From positions 1 through 64,000 of the forward strand of contig NZ_JPXI01000023.1 in NCBI RefSeq assembly GCF_000740675.1: a DNA stretch of 64,000 nucleotides. The letters are read 5' to 3'. Made by a program: the position numbers and the translations under genes. This document shows, piece by piece, positions 53,867-61,231 of this stretch. The notes beneath the pieces were generated by a model, which had not been told where the DNA came from, did no database searches, and saw only the letters and a list, made by a program, of their open reading frames with translations. Each line of letters starts with the position of its first letter. Positions within the stretch are counted from its first letter, which is position 1. Source of the DNA: Massilia sp. BSC265. Lineage in GTDB: Bacteria > Pseudomonadota > Gammaproteobacteria > Burkholderiales > Burkholderiaceae_D.

Positions 53867-56011
53867 ATGCGGCTCCCGGCCTTCCTGCGTTTTTTCGCGG
53901 CTGCCCTGGCGGCCCTGGTCCTCGCCCTCCACGCGGGCTGGACCCAGGCTGCGCCCTCGGCCGAGACCGGCCATGCGCGCGCGAGCCTGCTGGTGCATGC
54001 GCCGAGCGGCATCCAGCCCGGCGCCGAAGTCTGGCTGGGCCTGCGCATCGAGCACCAGCCGCACTGGCATACCTACTGGCTCAACCCGGGCGACTCGGGC
54101 CTGCCCACCACCACGGCCTGGACCCTGCCGGCCGGATTCACCGCGGGCGACATCGCCTGGCCGACGCCCAAGCAGTTGCCGCTCGGCCCCCTGATGAACT
54201 ACGGCTACGACGGCGACCTGCTGCTGCCGGTACGCCTGACGGTGCCGCCCGACTACCAGGGCGGCCCCGTGCCCGTGAAGCTGCGCGCGGACTTCCTCAT
54301 CTGCGAGGAGGTGTGCATCCCGGAATTCGCCGAACTGGATACCAAGCTCTCGCCCGATCCCGTGTCCACCCATGCCGCGCTGTTCCAGCGGGCCTTCGAC
54401 ACCGCCCCCGTCGAGTCCCCCGGACTGAAAGCCGCCGCCCGGATAGAAAACAATGCACTCGTGATCGAGGCCTCCGGCTTGCCCCCCGCCTACCGCAAGC
54501 AACCCTTGCAGCTGTTCCCCGCGAACGGCGGCGTGATCGACCACCCGGCCCCGCTGGCGCAGGAGTGGCAAGGCGAGCGGCTGGTACTGCGCGCGCCGCT
54601 TTCGAGCCAGCGCAGCGATAGCCCGGTGTCCATGGATGCGGTGATCACGGCGGGCCACCAGGCGCCCGGCATCCGCGTCGGCTTCGCGATAGCGGGACCA
54701 TGGCCGAAACCCGGTGCAACGGCAAGCACAACGGCGCCCGCGCCAGGCACGGCGCCAGCCGCATCGCCGCCCCCCGCTGACGGCGCCGGCCAGCCGTGGC
54801 TGATGGTGCTGGCCTTCGCCTTCCTCGGCGGCGCCATCCTGAACCTGATGCCCTGCGTGTTCCCGGTGCTGTCCCTGAAAGTGCTCGGCTTCGCCCAGCA
54901 CGGCGGCGAGCGCAAGCGCATCGTGGCGGGCGGCTTCGCCTACACCCTCGGCGTCATCGCTTCCTTCCTGCTGCTGGCGGCCCTGCTGCTGGCGCTGCGC
55001 GCCAGCGGCGAGGGGCTGGGCTGGGGCTTCCAGCTGCAGTCGCCGGCCTTCGTGGCCGCCCTCAGCATCCTGTTCACGCTGATCGGCTTCAACCTGGCCG
55101 GCCTGTTCGAGTTCAGCCACATGCTCCCGGGCCGCATCCTGAATGCGCGCGCGCGCAATCCGGTGGCGGACGATTTCCTCACCGGCGTGCTGGCCGTGGC
55201 AGTGGCCTCGCCCTGCACCGCGCCCTTCATGGGAGCGGCCCTGGGCGCCGCCCTGTCCCAGCCTGCGCCGCAGGCCCTGTCGGTGTTCGCCGCGCTGGGC
55301 GCCGGCATGGCCGCCCCCTATCTGGCCGCCAGCCTGTTCCCCGGCCTGGCGCGCATGCTGCCGCGCCCCGGTCCGTGGATGGCGCACTTCAAGACCTTCA
55401 TGGCCTTCCCGATGTTCGCCACCGTGGTGTGGCTGCTGTGGGTGCTCGGGCAGCAGGCCGGCGTCGACGCGGTTGCCGCCGTCCTTGGCTTGATCGTGGC
55501 CGCCGCTTTCGGCGTCTGGGCGCTGGGCATCCCGACGCGCAGCAGCGCCGGGCGCGTCGCCGGCATCGCCGCCGCTGCCCTGGCGCTGGGCGGGGCAGCC
55601 GCCTGGTCGTGGCCGGCTTTCCAGTATGGGCAGGCGAATGCGGCCGTGGCCGAAGCCTCCACCGATTGGCAGGCCTGGTCGCCACGGGCGGTGGCCCAGG
55701 CGCGCCAGCAGGGCCGGCCGGTGTTCGTCGACTTCACCGCGGCCTGGTGCGTCACCTGCCAGTACAACAAGCGCACCACCCTCGCCGACCCTGCACTGAT
55801 GGAAGACTTCCGGGCCAGGCAGGTGGTGCTGCTGCGCGCCGACTGGACCCGGCGCGACGAAACGATCACGCAGGCACTGAAGGAACTCGGACGCAGCGGC
55901 GTGCCGGTGTATGCGCTCTACGGCAAGGGCGCCCAGCAGCCGACGCTGTTGTCGGAACTACCGAGCGTGGACGAAGTCAGGCGGGCCCTTTCTCAACTAC
56001 CGGCGCCCTGA
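53867..56011 (+). CDS. dsbD: DsbD-family thiol:disulfide interchange protein (ScsB-like)
   Basis: This is a 714-residue transmembrane electron carrier that passes reducing power from cytoplasmic thioredoxin to the periplasm. After a signal peptide (about 1-28), the N-terminal periplasmic domain has CEEVC. The middle has eight transmembrane helices with the redox Cys in LMPCVFPVLSLKVLG and ASPCTAPFMG. The C-terminal thioredoxin-like domain has AAWCVTCQYNK (C628, C631). The N-domain resembles ScsB-type members. The start follows a short leader frame by one base; ATG 53855 in another context is less likely. A redoxin gene follows after 46 bp. Confidence 0.93.
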   Translation: MRLPAFLRFFAAALAALVLALHAGWTQAAPSAETGHARASLLVHAPSGIQPGAEVWLGLRIEHQPHWHTYWLNPGDSGLPTTTAWTLPAGFTAGDIAWPTPKQLPLGPLMNYGYDGDLLLPVRLTVPPDYQGGPVPVKLRADFLICEEVCIPEFAELDTKLSPDPVSTHAALFQRAFDTAPVESPGLKAAARIENNALVIEASGLPPAYRKQPLQLFPANGGVIDHPAPLAQEWQGERLVLRAPLSSQRSDSPVSMDAVITAGHQAPGIRVGFAIAGPWPKPGATASTTAPAPGTAPAASPPPADGAGQPWLMVLAFAFLGGAILNLMPCVFPVLSLKVLGFAQHGGERKRIVAGGFAYTLGVIASFLLLAALLLALRASGEGLGWGFQLQSPAFVAALSILFTLIGFNLAGLFEFSHMLPGRILNARARNPVADDFLTGVLAVAVASPCTAPFMGAALGAALSQPAPQALSVFAALGAGMAAPYLAASLFPGLARMLPRPGPWMAHFKTFMAFPMFATVVWLLWVLGQQAGVDAVAAVLGLIVAAAFGVWALGIPTRSSAGRVAGIAAAALALGGAAAWSWPAFQYGQANAAVAEASTDWQAWSPRAVAQARQQGRPVFVDFTAAWCVTCQYNKRTTLADPALMEDFRARQVVLLRADWTRRDETITQALKELGRSGVPVYALYGKGAQQPTLLSELPSVDEVRRALSQLPAP

Positions 56012-56057
56012 TCTCGAACCGAGCAAGAAGACCAACACCAACCACCAGGAGGATTTC

Positions 56058-56663
56058 ATGAAGCGCACCATCGCATTCTCGCTGCTCGCCGCCGGCCTGA
56101 CCTTGGGCGGCAGCGCCCTCGCCGAAGCCGTGGTCGGCCAGCCGGCGCCCGCCTTCACGGGCGTCGACGCCGCCGGCAAGCCGGTCTCGCTCGACCAGTA
56201 CAAGGGCAAGTACGTGGTGCTCGAATGGGTCAACCCGGAATGCCCCTTCGTCAAGAAGCACTACGACAGCGGCAACATGCCGACCGTACAGAAATACGCC
56301 GCCGACAAGGGCGTGGTGTGGCTGTCGGTGAGTACCAGCGCCGACGGCGACCGCGCCGGCAAGTCGGCCGCCATCAACGACTGGGTGAAGGCCAAGAAGG
56401 CCATGCCGGCCGCCACTATCATGGATCTAGGGGGCACGATCGGCAAGGCCTATGGCGCGCGCACCACGCCGCACATGTACCTGATCGACCCGAGCGGCAA
56501 GCTGGTGTATGCCGGCGCCATCGACAGCAAGCCGAGCGCCAACCCGGCCGACATCAAGACTTCCACCAACTACATGGTGCAGGCGATCGACGAATCCCTG
56601 GCCGGCAAGCCGCTGAGCCAGGCCGTCACCAAGCCTTATGGCTGCTCGGTGAAGTACGGCTGA
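56058..56663 (+). CDS. Periplasmic redoxin-fold (AhpC/TlpA-like) protein
   Basis: The product is 201 residues with a signal peptide (ending ALAEA) and a thioredoxin-like fold of the AhpC/TSA-redoxin class: VGQPAPAFTGVDAAGKPVSL, WVNPECPFVKKHYDSG (Cys62, single catalytic Cys) and ARTTPHMYLIDPSGKLVYAG. There is one further Cys (GCSVKYG) at the end. NPECPFVKKHY is the family's motif. It probably gets electrons from DsbD, since its gene follows dsbD after 46 bp with GGAGG upstream. A role in peroxide defence or thiol repair is inferred. Confidence 0.9.
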   Translation: MKRTIAFSLLAAGLTLGGSALAEAVVGQPAPAFTGVDAAGKPVSLDQYKGKYVVLEWVNPECPFVKKHYDSGNMPTVQKYAADKGVVWLSVSTSADGDRAGKSAAINDWVKAKKAMPAATIMDLGGTIGKAYGARTTPHMYLIDPSGKLVYAGAIDSKPSANPADIKTSTNYMVQAIDESLAGKPLSQAVTKPYGCSVKYG

Positions 56664-56759
56664 TTCAAGCGTTTCGGATAATGTCCCGCAGCAGCCCGCC
56701 ATGCACGGCGGGCGCTGCTATGATGATTCCCGACGTCCAACACCAACAAGGGGATCCAC

Positions 56760-57659
56760 ATGCGCCGACCATCGCTTTTACGCCGCAGCCTGCTGGCCGC
56801 AGCAGGCTTCGCCGCCGTCCTGCCGCTCTCCAGCGCCCTGGCCGCGCCTTTTGAATCGAAGCGCATCACGGTGCGCACCGAAGGCTCCGGTCCCGACGTC
56901 GTCCTGATCCCCGGCCTGAATTCCTCGCCGCGCGCCTGGGCCTCGACCGTGGCGGCGGTGCCGGGCTACCGCTACCACCTGGTGCAGGTCGCGGGCTTCG
57001 CCGGCCAGCCGGCGGGCGGCAACGCGGAAGGCAATGTGGCGGCGCCGGTGGCCGAGGAGATCGCCCGCTACATCAAGGAGACCGGCCTGAAGCAGCCGGC
57101 CGTGATCGGCCATTCGATGGGCGGCACCATGGGCATGATGCTCGCCGCGCGCCATCCGGAAGCGCTGTCGCGCCTGATGGTGGTCGACATGTATCCCTAT
57201 CTCGGCACTTTCTTCGCCGGCCCGGGGGCGCCGCCCGAGAAAGTCGAAGCCGTCGCGAACGCAGTGGTGGCGGGCATCCGCGGCGCCAGCGCGGCGCAGC
57301 GCGCCAAGAGCACCAGCGACACCATCGTCGGCATGGTCAACACCGAGGCGATGCGCGCCGGCGCCATCTCGGATTCAGCCGCGAGCGACCTCGACGTCAG
57401 CAGCCGCGCCTACCGCGAGCTGATCGTGACCAACCTGATCCCGGAACTCGGGAAAATCACCAAGCCGGTGACCGTGCTCTACGTGCAGCCGAAGAGCGTG
57501 CCGATTCCGGCCGAGCAGTTCGACTTCGCCTACAAGAGCGCCTACGCGCCGGTGAAGGACCTGACCCTCAAACGCATCCCGGACAGCGCCCACTTCATCA
57601 TGTGGGACCAGCCGCAGCGCTTCCAGGGCGAAGTGAAGGCCTTCCTGGCTGCGCCCTAG
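56760..57659 (+). CDS. Secreted alpha/beta hydrolase
   Basis: The product is 299 residues with an N-terminal signal (RRSLLAAAGFAAVLPLSSALA, cleavage about residue 29) and an alpha/beta-hydrolase fold. The oxyanion/nucleophile motifs are LIPGLNSSPRAW and IGHSMGGTMGM (Ser119). A late DSAHFIMWD should supply the catalytic His, with an acid near TVLYVQPKS. The substrate is unknown; esterase or lipase activity is likely. GGGG is five bases before the ATG. It is convergent with the SMP-30-like gene 18 bp away. Confidence 0.9.
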   Translation: MRRPSLLRRSLLAAAGFAAVLPLSSALAAPFESKRITVRTEGSGPDVVLIPGLNSSPRAWASTVAAVPGYRYHLVQVAGFAGQPAGGNAEGNVAAPVAEEIARYIKETGLKQPAVIGHSMGGTMGMMLAARHPEALSRLMVVDMYPYLGTFFAGPGAPPEKVEAVANAVVAGIRGASAAQRAKSTSDTIVGMVNTEAMRAGAISDSAASDLDVSSRAYRELIVTNLIPELGKITKPVTVLYVQPKSVPIPAEQFDFAYKSAYAPVKDLTLKRIPDSAHFIMWDQPQRFQGEVKAFLAAP

Positions 57660-57676
57660 ACAGGCGCGCCGGTGAC

Positions 57677-58639
57677 TCAATAAGGCATGCCGCTCACGGC
57701 CAGCGGCAGCCGCCACAGCGCTCCCGCGCCGGTGATGTACAAGGTCTTGCCGTCCTTGCCGCCGAAGGCCGCATTGGTGACGTTGGCGTCCACCCGGATG
57801 GTCGCCAGCTGCCTGCCCTGCGGCGAAAACACGCGCACCCGTTTCGCCCCATGCTCGGTCACGTACAGGTTGCCGTGGCAATCGAGCGTCATGCCGTCCG
57901 CTCCCTCCAGCCCGCCCACCAGCGTGCGTCCCGCCTGCGGCACGCCCTTGACGATGGGATAGGCCACCAGCAAGCCGTCGGCGGCATTCACGTACAGGAC
58001 GTCTCCGGCGGGCGACAGCGCGATTCCGTTGGGATTGGAACGCGTGCCGTCCACCAGCGTTACCTCGCCGCTCGTCGCGACGCGGTAGATGCCCGTCACC
58101 GGCTGCCCGCCGGGCGCCGCCGCCTTTTGCCAATCGGGATCGGTAAAGTAGATCGTCCCGTCACGCGCGACGGCGATGTCGTTGGGTGAGTTGAATACGT
58201 TTCCCTTGAAACTGCCGGCAAGCACCTGCTTGCCTTCCCGGTCACTGCGCACGAGGGCCTTGTCCTTGTGGCTCGCGACGACCAGCCTGCCGCCGGCATC
58301 GACGGCCAGGCCGTTGCTGCCGCTGTCCTCGATCGCGGTGCTCACCGTGCCGTCTGCCGCCAGCTTGCGCACGCGGGAGGGAAATCCCTTGGCGAAACTG
58401 AAGTCGGAGAAGTAGAGCGCGTCCCCCATCCACACCGGTCCTTCGTACAAGCCTGGCTCCGCGCGCGAGGGCGTGACCGCGGCGACGCGTTCGGCCTTCA
58501 GTTCGCCGGAAGGCGGCGCGCCGCAGGATGCGGCGAAGGTGTTCGGCGCCACCAGCGCAAGCGCGGCGCAGGCGAGACCTGTTACGCGAGTGAGTGACAA
58601 GCGTCGGCGATGCAAATCTTGTAAAGGCTGTGGCGACAT
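57677..58639 (-). CDS. SMP-30/gluconolactonase-like secreted beta-propeller
   Basis: The product is 320 residues from the ATG at 58637-58639, with a signal peptide (about 1-36) and a six-bladed beta-propeller of the SMP-30/gluconolactonase/LRE class. Motifs are GPVWMGDALYFSDF, NGLAVDAGGRLVVAS, NSPNDIAVARDGTIYFTDP, NPNGIALSPAGDVLYV and GMTLDCHGNLYVTEHG, with Glu and Asn/Asp at the metal site positions. It may hydrolyse a lactone in the periplasm. The frame is open to a TTG at 58684, but that has no support. It is convergent with the alpha/beta hydrolase. Confidence 0.87.
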   Translation of the reverse strand: MSPQPLQDLHRRRLSLTRVTGLACAALALVAPNTFAASCGAPPSGELKAERVAAVTPSRAEPGLYEGPVWMGDALYFSDFSFAKGFPSRVRKLAADGTVSTAIEDSGSNGLAVDAGGRLVVASHKDKALVRSDREGKQVLAGSFKGNVFNSPNDIAVARDGTIYFTDPDWQKAAAPGGQPVTGIYRVATSGEVTLVDGTRSNPNGIALSPAGDVLYVNAADGLLVAYPIVKGVPQAGRTLVGGLEGADGMTLDCHGNLYVTEHGAKRVRVFSPQGRQLATIRVDANVTNAAFGGKDGKTLYITGAGALWRLPLAVSGMPY

Positions 58640-58851
58640 GGGAAGGGAGGCGGCAAACCGTTCTTTGGTGGTGTATGAATGCAAACATGATACCCGAAGC
58701 TCGGATCAGGCCGATTGGATGCCGGCCTCGATCGGCCGATGCCGCTCGCGACAGTGCACGATCTTTACCGTTTGGCAGCATGCTATGCTGAGTCGAACGG
58801 CCGGGTTCGGCCAAGAGCGGACGATGACCATATACGGTATGTGAGGTGCCC

Positions 58852-59259
58852 ATGTTGAAAACAGGCGTTCTTGTCACTCTCCTTTGTTCTGCGTTTACTG
58901 GCCCTGCATCTGCCACCGCGGGCTGCGGGAGAGAAAAAGACCATGTTGACTATCGCGAATGCCTCGAAAGGAAGGCGTCTCAGAGTCGAGTTGAACTTGA
59001 GCAGGCGCTCGCATTACTCGGCAAACGGATCGACAGCTGGGATGAGGAATTCGTGTACCGGCGACGGGCACACGCTCATTTGCAGCAATCTTTTGAACTA
59101 TTCCAACGGTTCCGCGAGTCGCACTGTCAGTTTGAAGCCTCCCTTGCCGCAGGCGGGAACGCTGCTGGTGATATGCGTTTGCACTGCGAAGCCGAGCTGA
59201 ACAATCAGTATGCGACATCGCTTCGCAGCCGCATGACTCACGTTGCTGCACCAGGTTGA
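58852..59259 (+). CDS. LprI-type (DUF1311) small secreted protein
   Basis: The product is 135 residues with a signal peptide (about 1-21, PASATAG) and the DUF1311/LprI domain: CGREKDHVDYRECLERKASQ, a helical pair with ALALLGKRIDSWDEE and RESHCQFEASLAAGGNAAG ending LRSRM. Four Cys probably form two disulfides. LprI proteins inhibit lysozyme in some species; here this is only by similarity. GAGG is five bases before ATG 58852; the GTG two codons upstream is less likely. Divergent from the SMP-30-like gene. Confidence 0.87.
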   Translation: MLKTGVLVTLLCSAFTGPASATAGCGREKDHVDYRECLERKASQSRVELEQALALLGKRIDSWDEEFVYRRRAHAHLQQSFELFQRFRESHCQFEASLAAGGNAAGDMRLHCEAELNNQYATSLRSRMTHVAAPG

Positions 59260-59634
59260 CGAGCCAGCAGCAATGACGTCTGCTCTGGTTCGGGGGAACA
59301 GCCCGGCGGACCGGACAGCCTTGCGCCTCGCATGAAATCCAGAGTGCCGAGGCTTCGGCATCAGGCAGTGACTTCAGAAGATGCGTACGTACATTGAAGC
59401 GCCATGCCATCCAGGGGGTACCAGTTCTCTTGACATTGGACAACGCCAAAGAGGCAGCGGCCGCCATACAAGAACTCATGGTCTCGGGGCAGCATCGTGC
59501 ATCACCTGTACCTACTTGAGCAGTGTTGCTCTGACTGGCTTCAGACACCTATCAGCCGCCTGACGTACGCCAGCGCACGGAGTACCAGGAACAGACTCGT
59601 TATATTGCACTGCAACATAACCAGCAGAGTGCAT
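59260..59634. other. Intergenic region between lprI-like and esterase genes
   Basis: About 375 bp. One forward frame near 59268-59519 reads ordinary-looking protein (VLLTLDNAKEAAAAIQELM and QPCASHEIQSAEASA) but lacks a convincing start. It is probably a decayed or chance frame. The AT-rich end at 59590-59634 carries the esterase promoter. Confidence 0.4.
59599..59622 (+). promoter_or_regulatory. 24-nt box overlapping the esterase -10
   Basis: GTTATATTGCACTGCAACATAACC contains TATATT (59601-59606) as -10 and TTGC-ACT-GCAA (59605-59615) as a perfect palindrome. A 22/24 match on the opposite strand lies at 61141-61165, upstream of the small membrane gene. The palindrome resembles TGC-N3-GCAA sites described for PHB-granule regulators (PhbF/PhaR) in related betaproteobacteria, recalled from memory. 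Confidence 0.65.
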
Positions 59635-60786
59635 ATGGCCAAACTTGCTCCTGGGGCCCGTTTGCTGCGCAGCCTGGCGCGCGCCGCCAAGTCACAGCGT
59701 GCTCTCACGACAACACTGCTGACCGCCTTCACGCCGCTGCCGCAGGCGCCAGCGCGCAAGCGCTCGCCCCGCAAGGCTCCGTCAAAACCAGCTTCGCTAC
59801 GGCCGACGGCGCAAGAAGGTCGGACTCGTGCGGCACCCGCGCCCGGCAAATGGCTGGCGGGACAATTTACGCTGCCGCCGCCCCCGGGGCAGACCCTTGT
59901 CCAGACCATGCCTTACTGGCTATACCTGCCGCGCCACATGCCCGGCGCCGTCGCGCAGAACGGCTGGCCCCTGGTCGTGATGCTGCACGGTTGCCACCAG
60001 AGCGCCACACAATTTGCCGAGGGCACGCGCATGAACCGCCTGGCGGAAGAAAAAGGATACGCCCTGCTCTACCCACAGCAAGGCGAGACCGTGCAGGCAC
60101 AGCGCTGCTGGCGCTGGTACGACCGGGCTACTCAGCAGGGCGCCGGCGAGACGGTGGCGCTGGCATCGCTGGTCGCGGCAGTGTGCGGCCAGTACCGGAT
60201 CGACCGGCGCCGCATCTATGCCTGCGGTCTCTCCGCCGGGGCGGGCATGGCGGCCGTGCTGGCCCTGAACCACCCCGGCCTGATCGCCGCGGTCGGCCTG
60301 CATTCGGCGCCTGTCTTCGGGGCCGGCCACAGCCAGATGGGGGCGCTTCAGGTGATGCGCCACGGCGCTCCCTTGCATGCCGATGCGGCCATCCGCGCCG
60401 TGCTGGAGCGCCGTTCGATGCTGACCCTGCCGGCTGCGGCCGACGCCATGCCGCCGATGCCGGCCCTCATGATCCAGGGCGAAGAGGACCAGGTGGTCCG
60501 TCCCATCAACCAGTTCCAGCTGGCGCGCCAATGGCTGCTATTGAACGGCGTGCCGGCCGGGCCGGCGACGCGGGTCACGGCCAGGCCCGCGGGACGGAGC
60601 GGCAGCCGCAACGCCCATGACATCCACGATTACCTGGTCGGCCGCAAGCTGCTGCTGCGCGTGGTCCGTATCGCGGGCCTGGGTCATGCATGGAGCGGCG
60701 GCAATCCGGCCCTGCAGTTCAACGAACCGGCCGGGCCGGACGCAAGCCGGATGATGCTCGAGTTCTTCGGCAAACACCGGCGCTGA
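59635..60786 (+). CDS. PHB depolymerase-family esterase
   Basis: The product is 383 residues. After a basic, Pro-rich head (residues 1-75, no clear signal peptide), the alpha/beta hydrolase fold begins. Motifs are VMLHGCHQSATQFAEGTRMN (oxyanion hole), IYACGLSAGAGMAAVLA (Ser200 nucleophile), and IAGLGHAWSGG (catalytic His). GCHQ/GLSAG identify the PHB depolymerase/feruloyl esterase-like family; the substrate may be PHB or another polyester. The head may target it to granules or the envelope, which is a guess. The promoter carries a box shared with the gene at 60805. Confidence 0.88.
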   Translation: MAKLAPGARLLRSLARAAKSQRALTTTLLTAFTPLPQAPARKRSPRKAPSKPASLRPTAQEGRTRAAPAPGKWLAGQFTLPPPPGQTLVQTMPYWLYLPRHMPGAVAQNGWPLVVMLHGCHQSATQFAEGTRMNRLAEEKGYALLYPQQGETVQAQRCWRWYDRATQQGAGETVALASLVAAVCGQYRIDRRRIYACGLSAGAGMAAVLALNHPGLIAAVGLHSAPVFGAGHSQMGALQVMRHGAPLHADAAIRAVLERRSMLTLPAAADAMPPMPALMIQGEEDQVVRPINQFQLARQWLLLNGVPAGPATRVTARPAGRSGSRNAHDIHDYLVGRKLLLRVVRIAGLGHAWSGGNPALQFNEPAGPDASRMMLEFFGKHRR

Positions 60787-60804
60787 GAGCCGGGCACAGG
60801 CGGC

Positions 60805-61056
60805 TCAGATAAAGGGCCAGGCCAGGACGCGCTTCAGGTGCAGGACCGTGCGCGCAGGGATATAGCCGAATCCAAATACCAGAACAGGCAAGCTCCACGC
60901 ATCGCCCATCATCGCCAACCAGGCGCCGCCGACCGCGCCGGCTGCCGCCAATACCATGAGCCAGAGCTCGATGCTGAGGAAAAAACCGGATGCTTCGCGC
61001 CAGCTGCGCCGCATCAGCGCGATGGCTTCCTTGAAGGTCTTGATGTCGTGGCCCAT
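60805..61056 (-). CDS. Small membrane protein (83 residues), unknown
   Basis: A cytoplasmic head (MGHDIKTFKEAIALMRRSWREAS) precedes two to three hydrophobic segments (IELWLMVLAAAGAVGGAWLA and LPVLVFGFGYIPARTV). No family is recognised. The start ATG is 61054-61056. It is convergent with the esterase and shares its upstream box, on the opposite strand. A GC-rich hairpin with a T-run lies in the leader between that box and this ATG, so transcription into the gene may be attenuated. Confidence 0.65.
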   Translation of the reverse strand: MGHDIKTFKEAIALMRRSWREASGFFLSIELWLMVLAAAGAVGGAWLAMMGDAWSLPVLVFGFGYIPARTVLHLKRVLAWPFI

Positions 61057-61112
61057 GATCGTATTCGCAAAGTGACAATGATAAAAATGAAAAGCCGGTG
61101 CCGGAAATGAAA

Positions 61113-61134
61113 ATCGCCGGCGGAAGCCGGCGAT
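61113..61134 (-). terminator. Hairpin with T-run between the oxidoreductase and the small membrane gene
   Basis: The stem is nine base pairs (ATCGCCGGC and its complement), loop GGAA on +; on the minus strand it is followed by TTTTCATTT. It could end the oxidoreductase transcript, whose stop is at 61232. It also lies within the leader of the next gene, downstream of its putative promoter, as an attenuator would. Confidence 0.65.
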
Positions 61135-61140
61135 TGTTCG

Positions 61141-61165
61141 GGTTATGTTGCAGCGCATTATAACC
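61141..61165 (-). promoter_or_regulatory. Second copy of the 24-nt box, with TATAAT, before the small membrane gene
   Basis: On the minus strand this reads GGTTATAATGCGCTGCAAC and continues ATAACC. TATAAT (61162-61157) is a perfect -10; the centre TGC-GCT-GCAA matches the esterase copy. The two boxes match in 22 of 24 positions. It lies about 85 bp before the ATG of the 60805-61056 gene. Confidence 0.65.
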
Positions 61166-61231
61166 GAGGTCGCGAGTTTTGCCTGACAGCATCATCCTCC
61201 GCCCGGCATCCCTACGTGGGCTTGCGCGGTT

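Noticed and set aside
59268-59519. Forward frame with protein-like composition before the esterase
   Set aside because: It follows an in-frame stop and has no start codon with a ribosome site; no family recognised.
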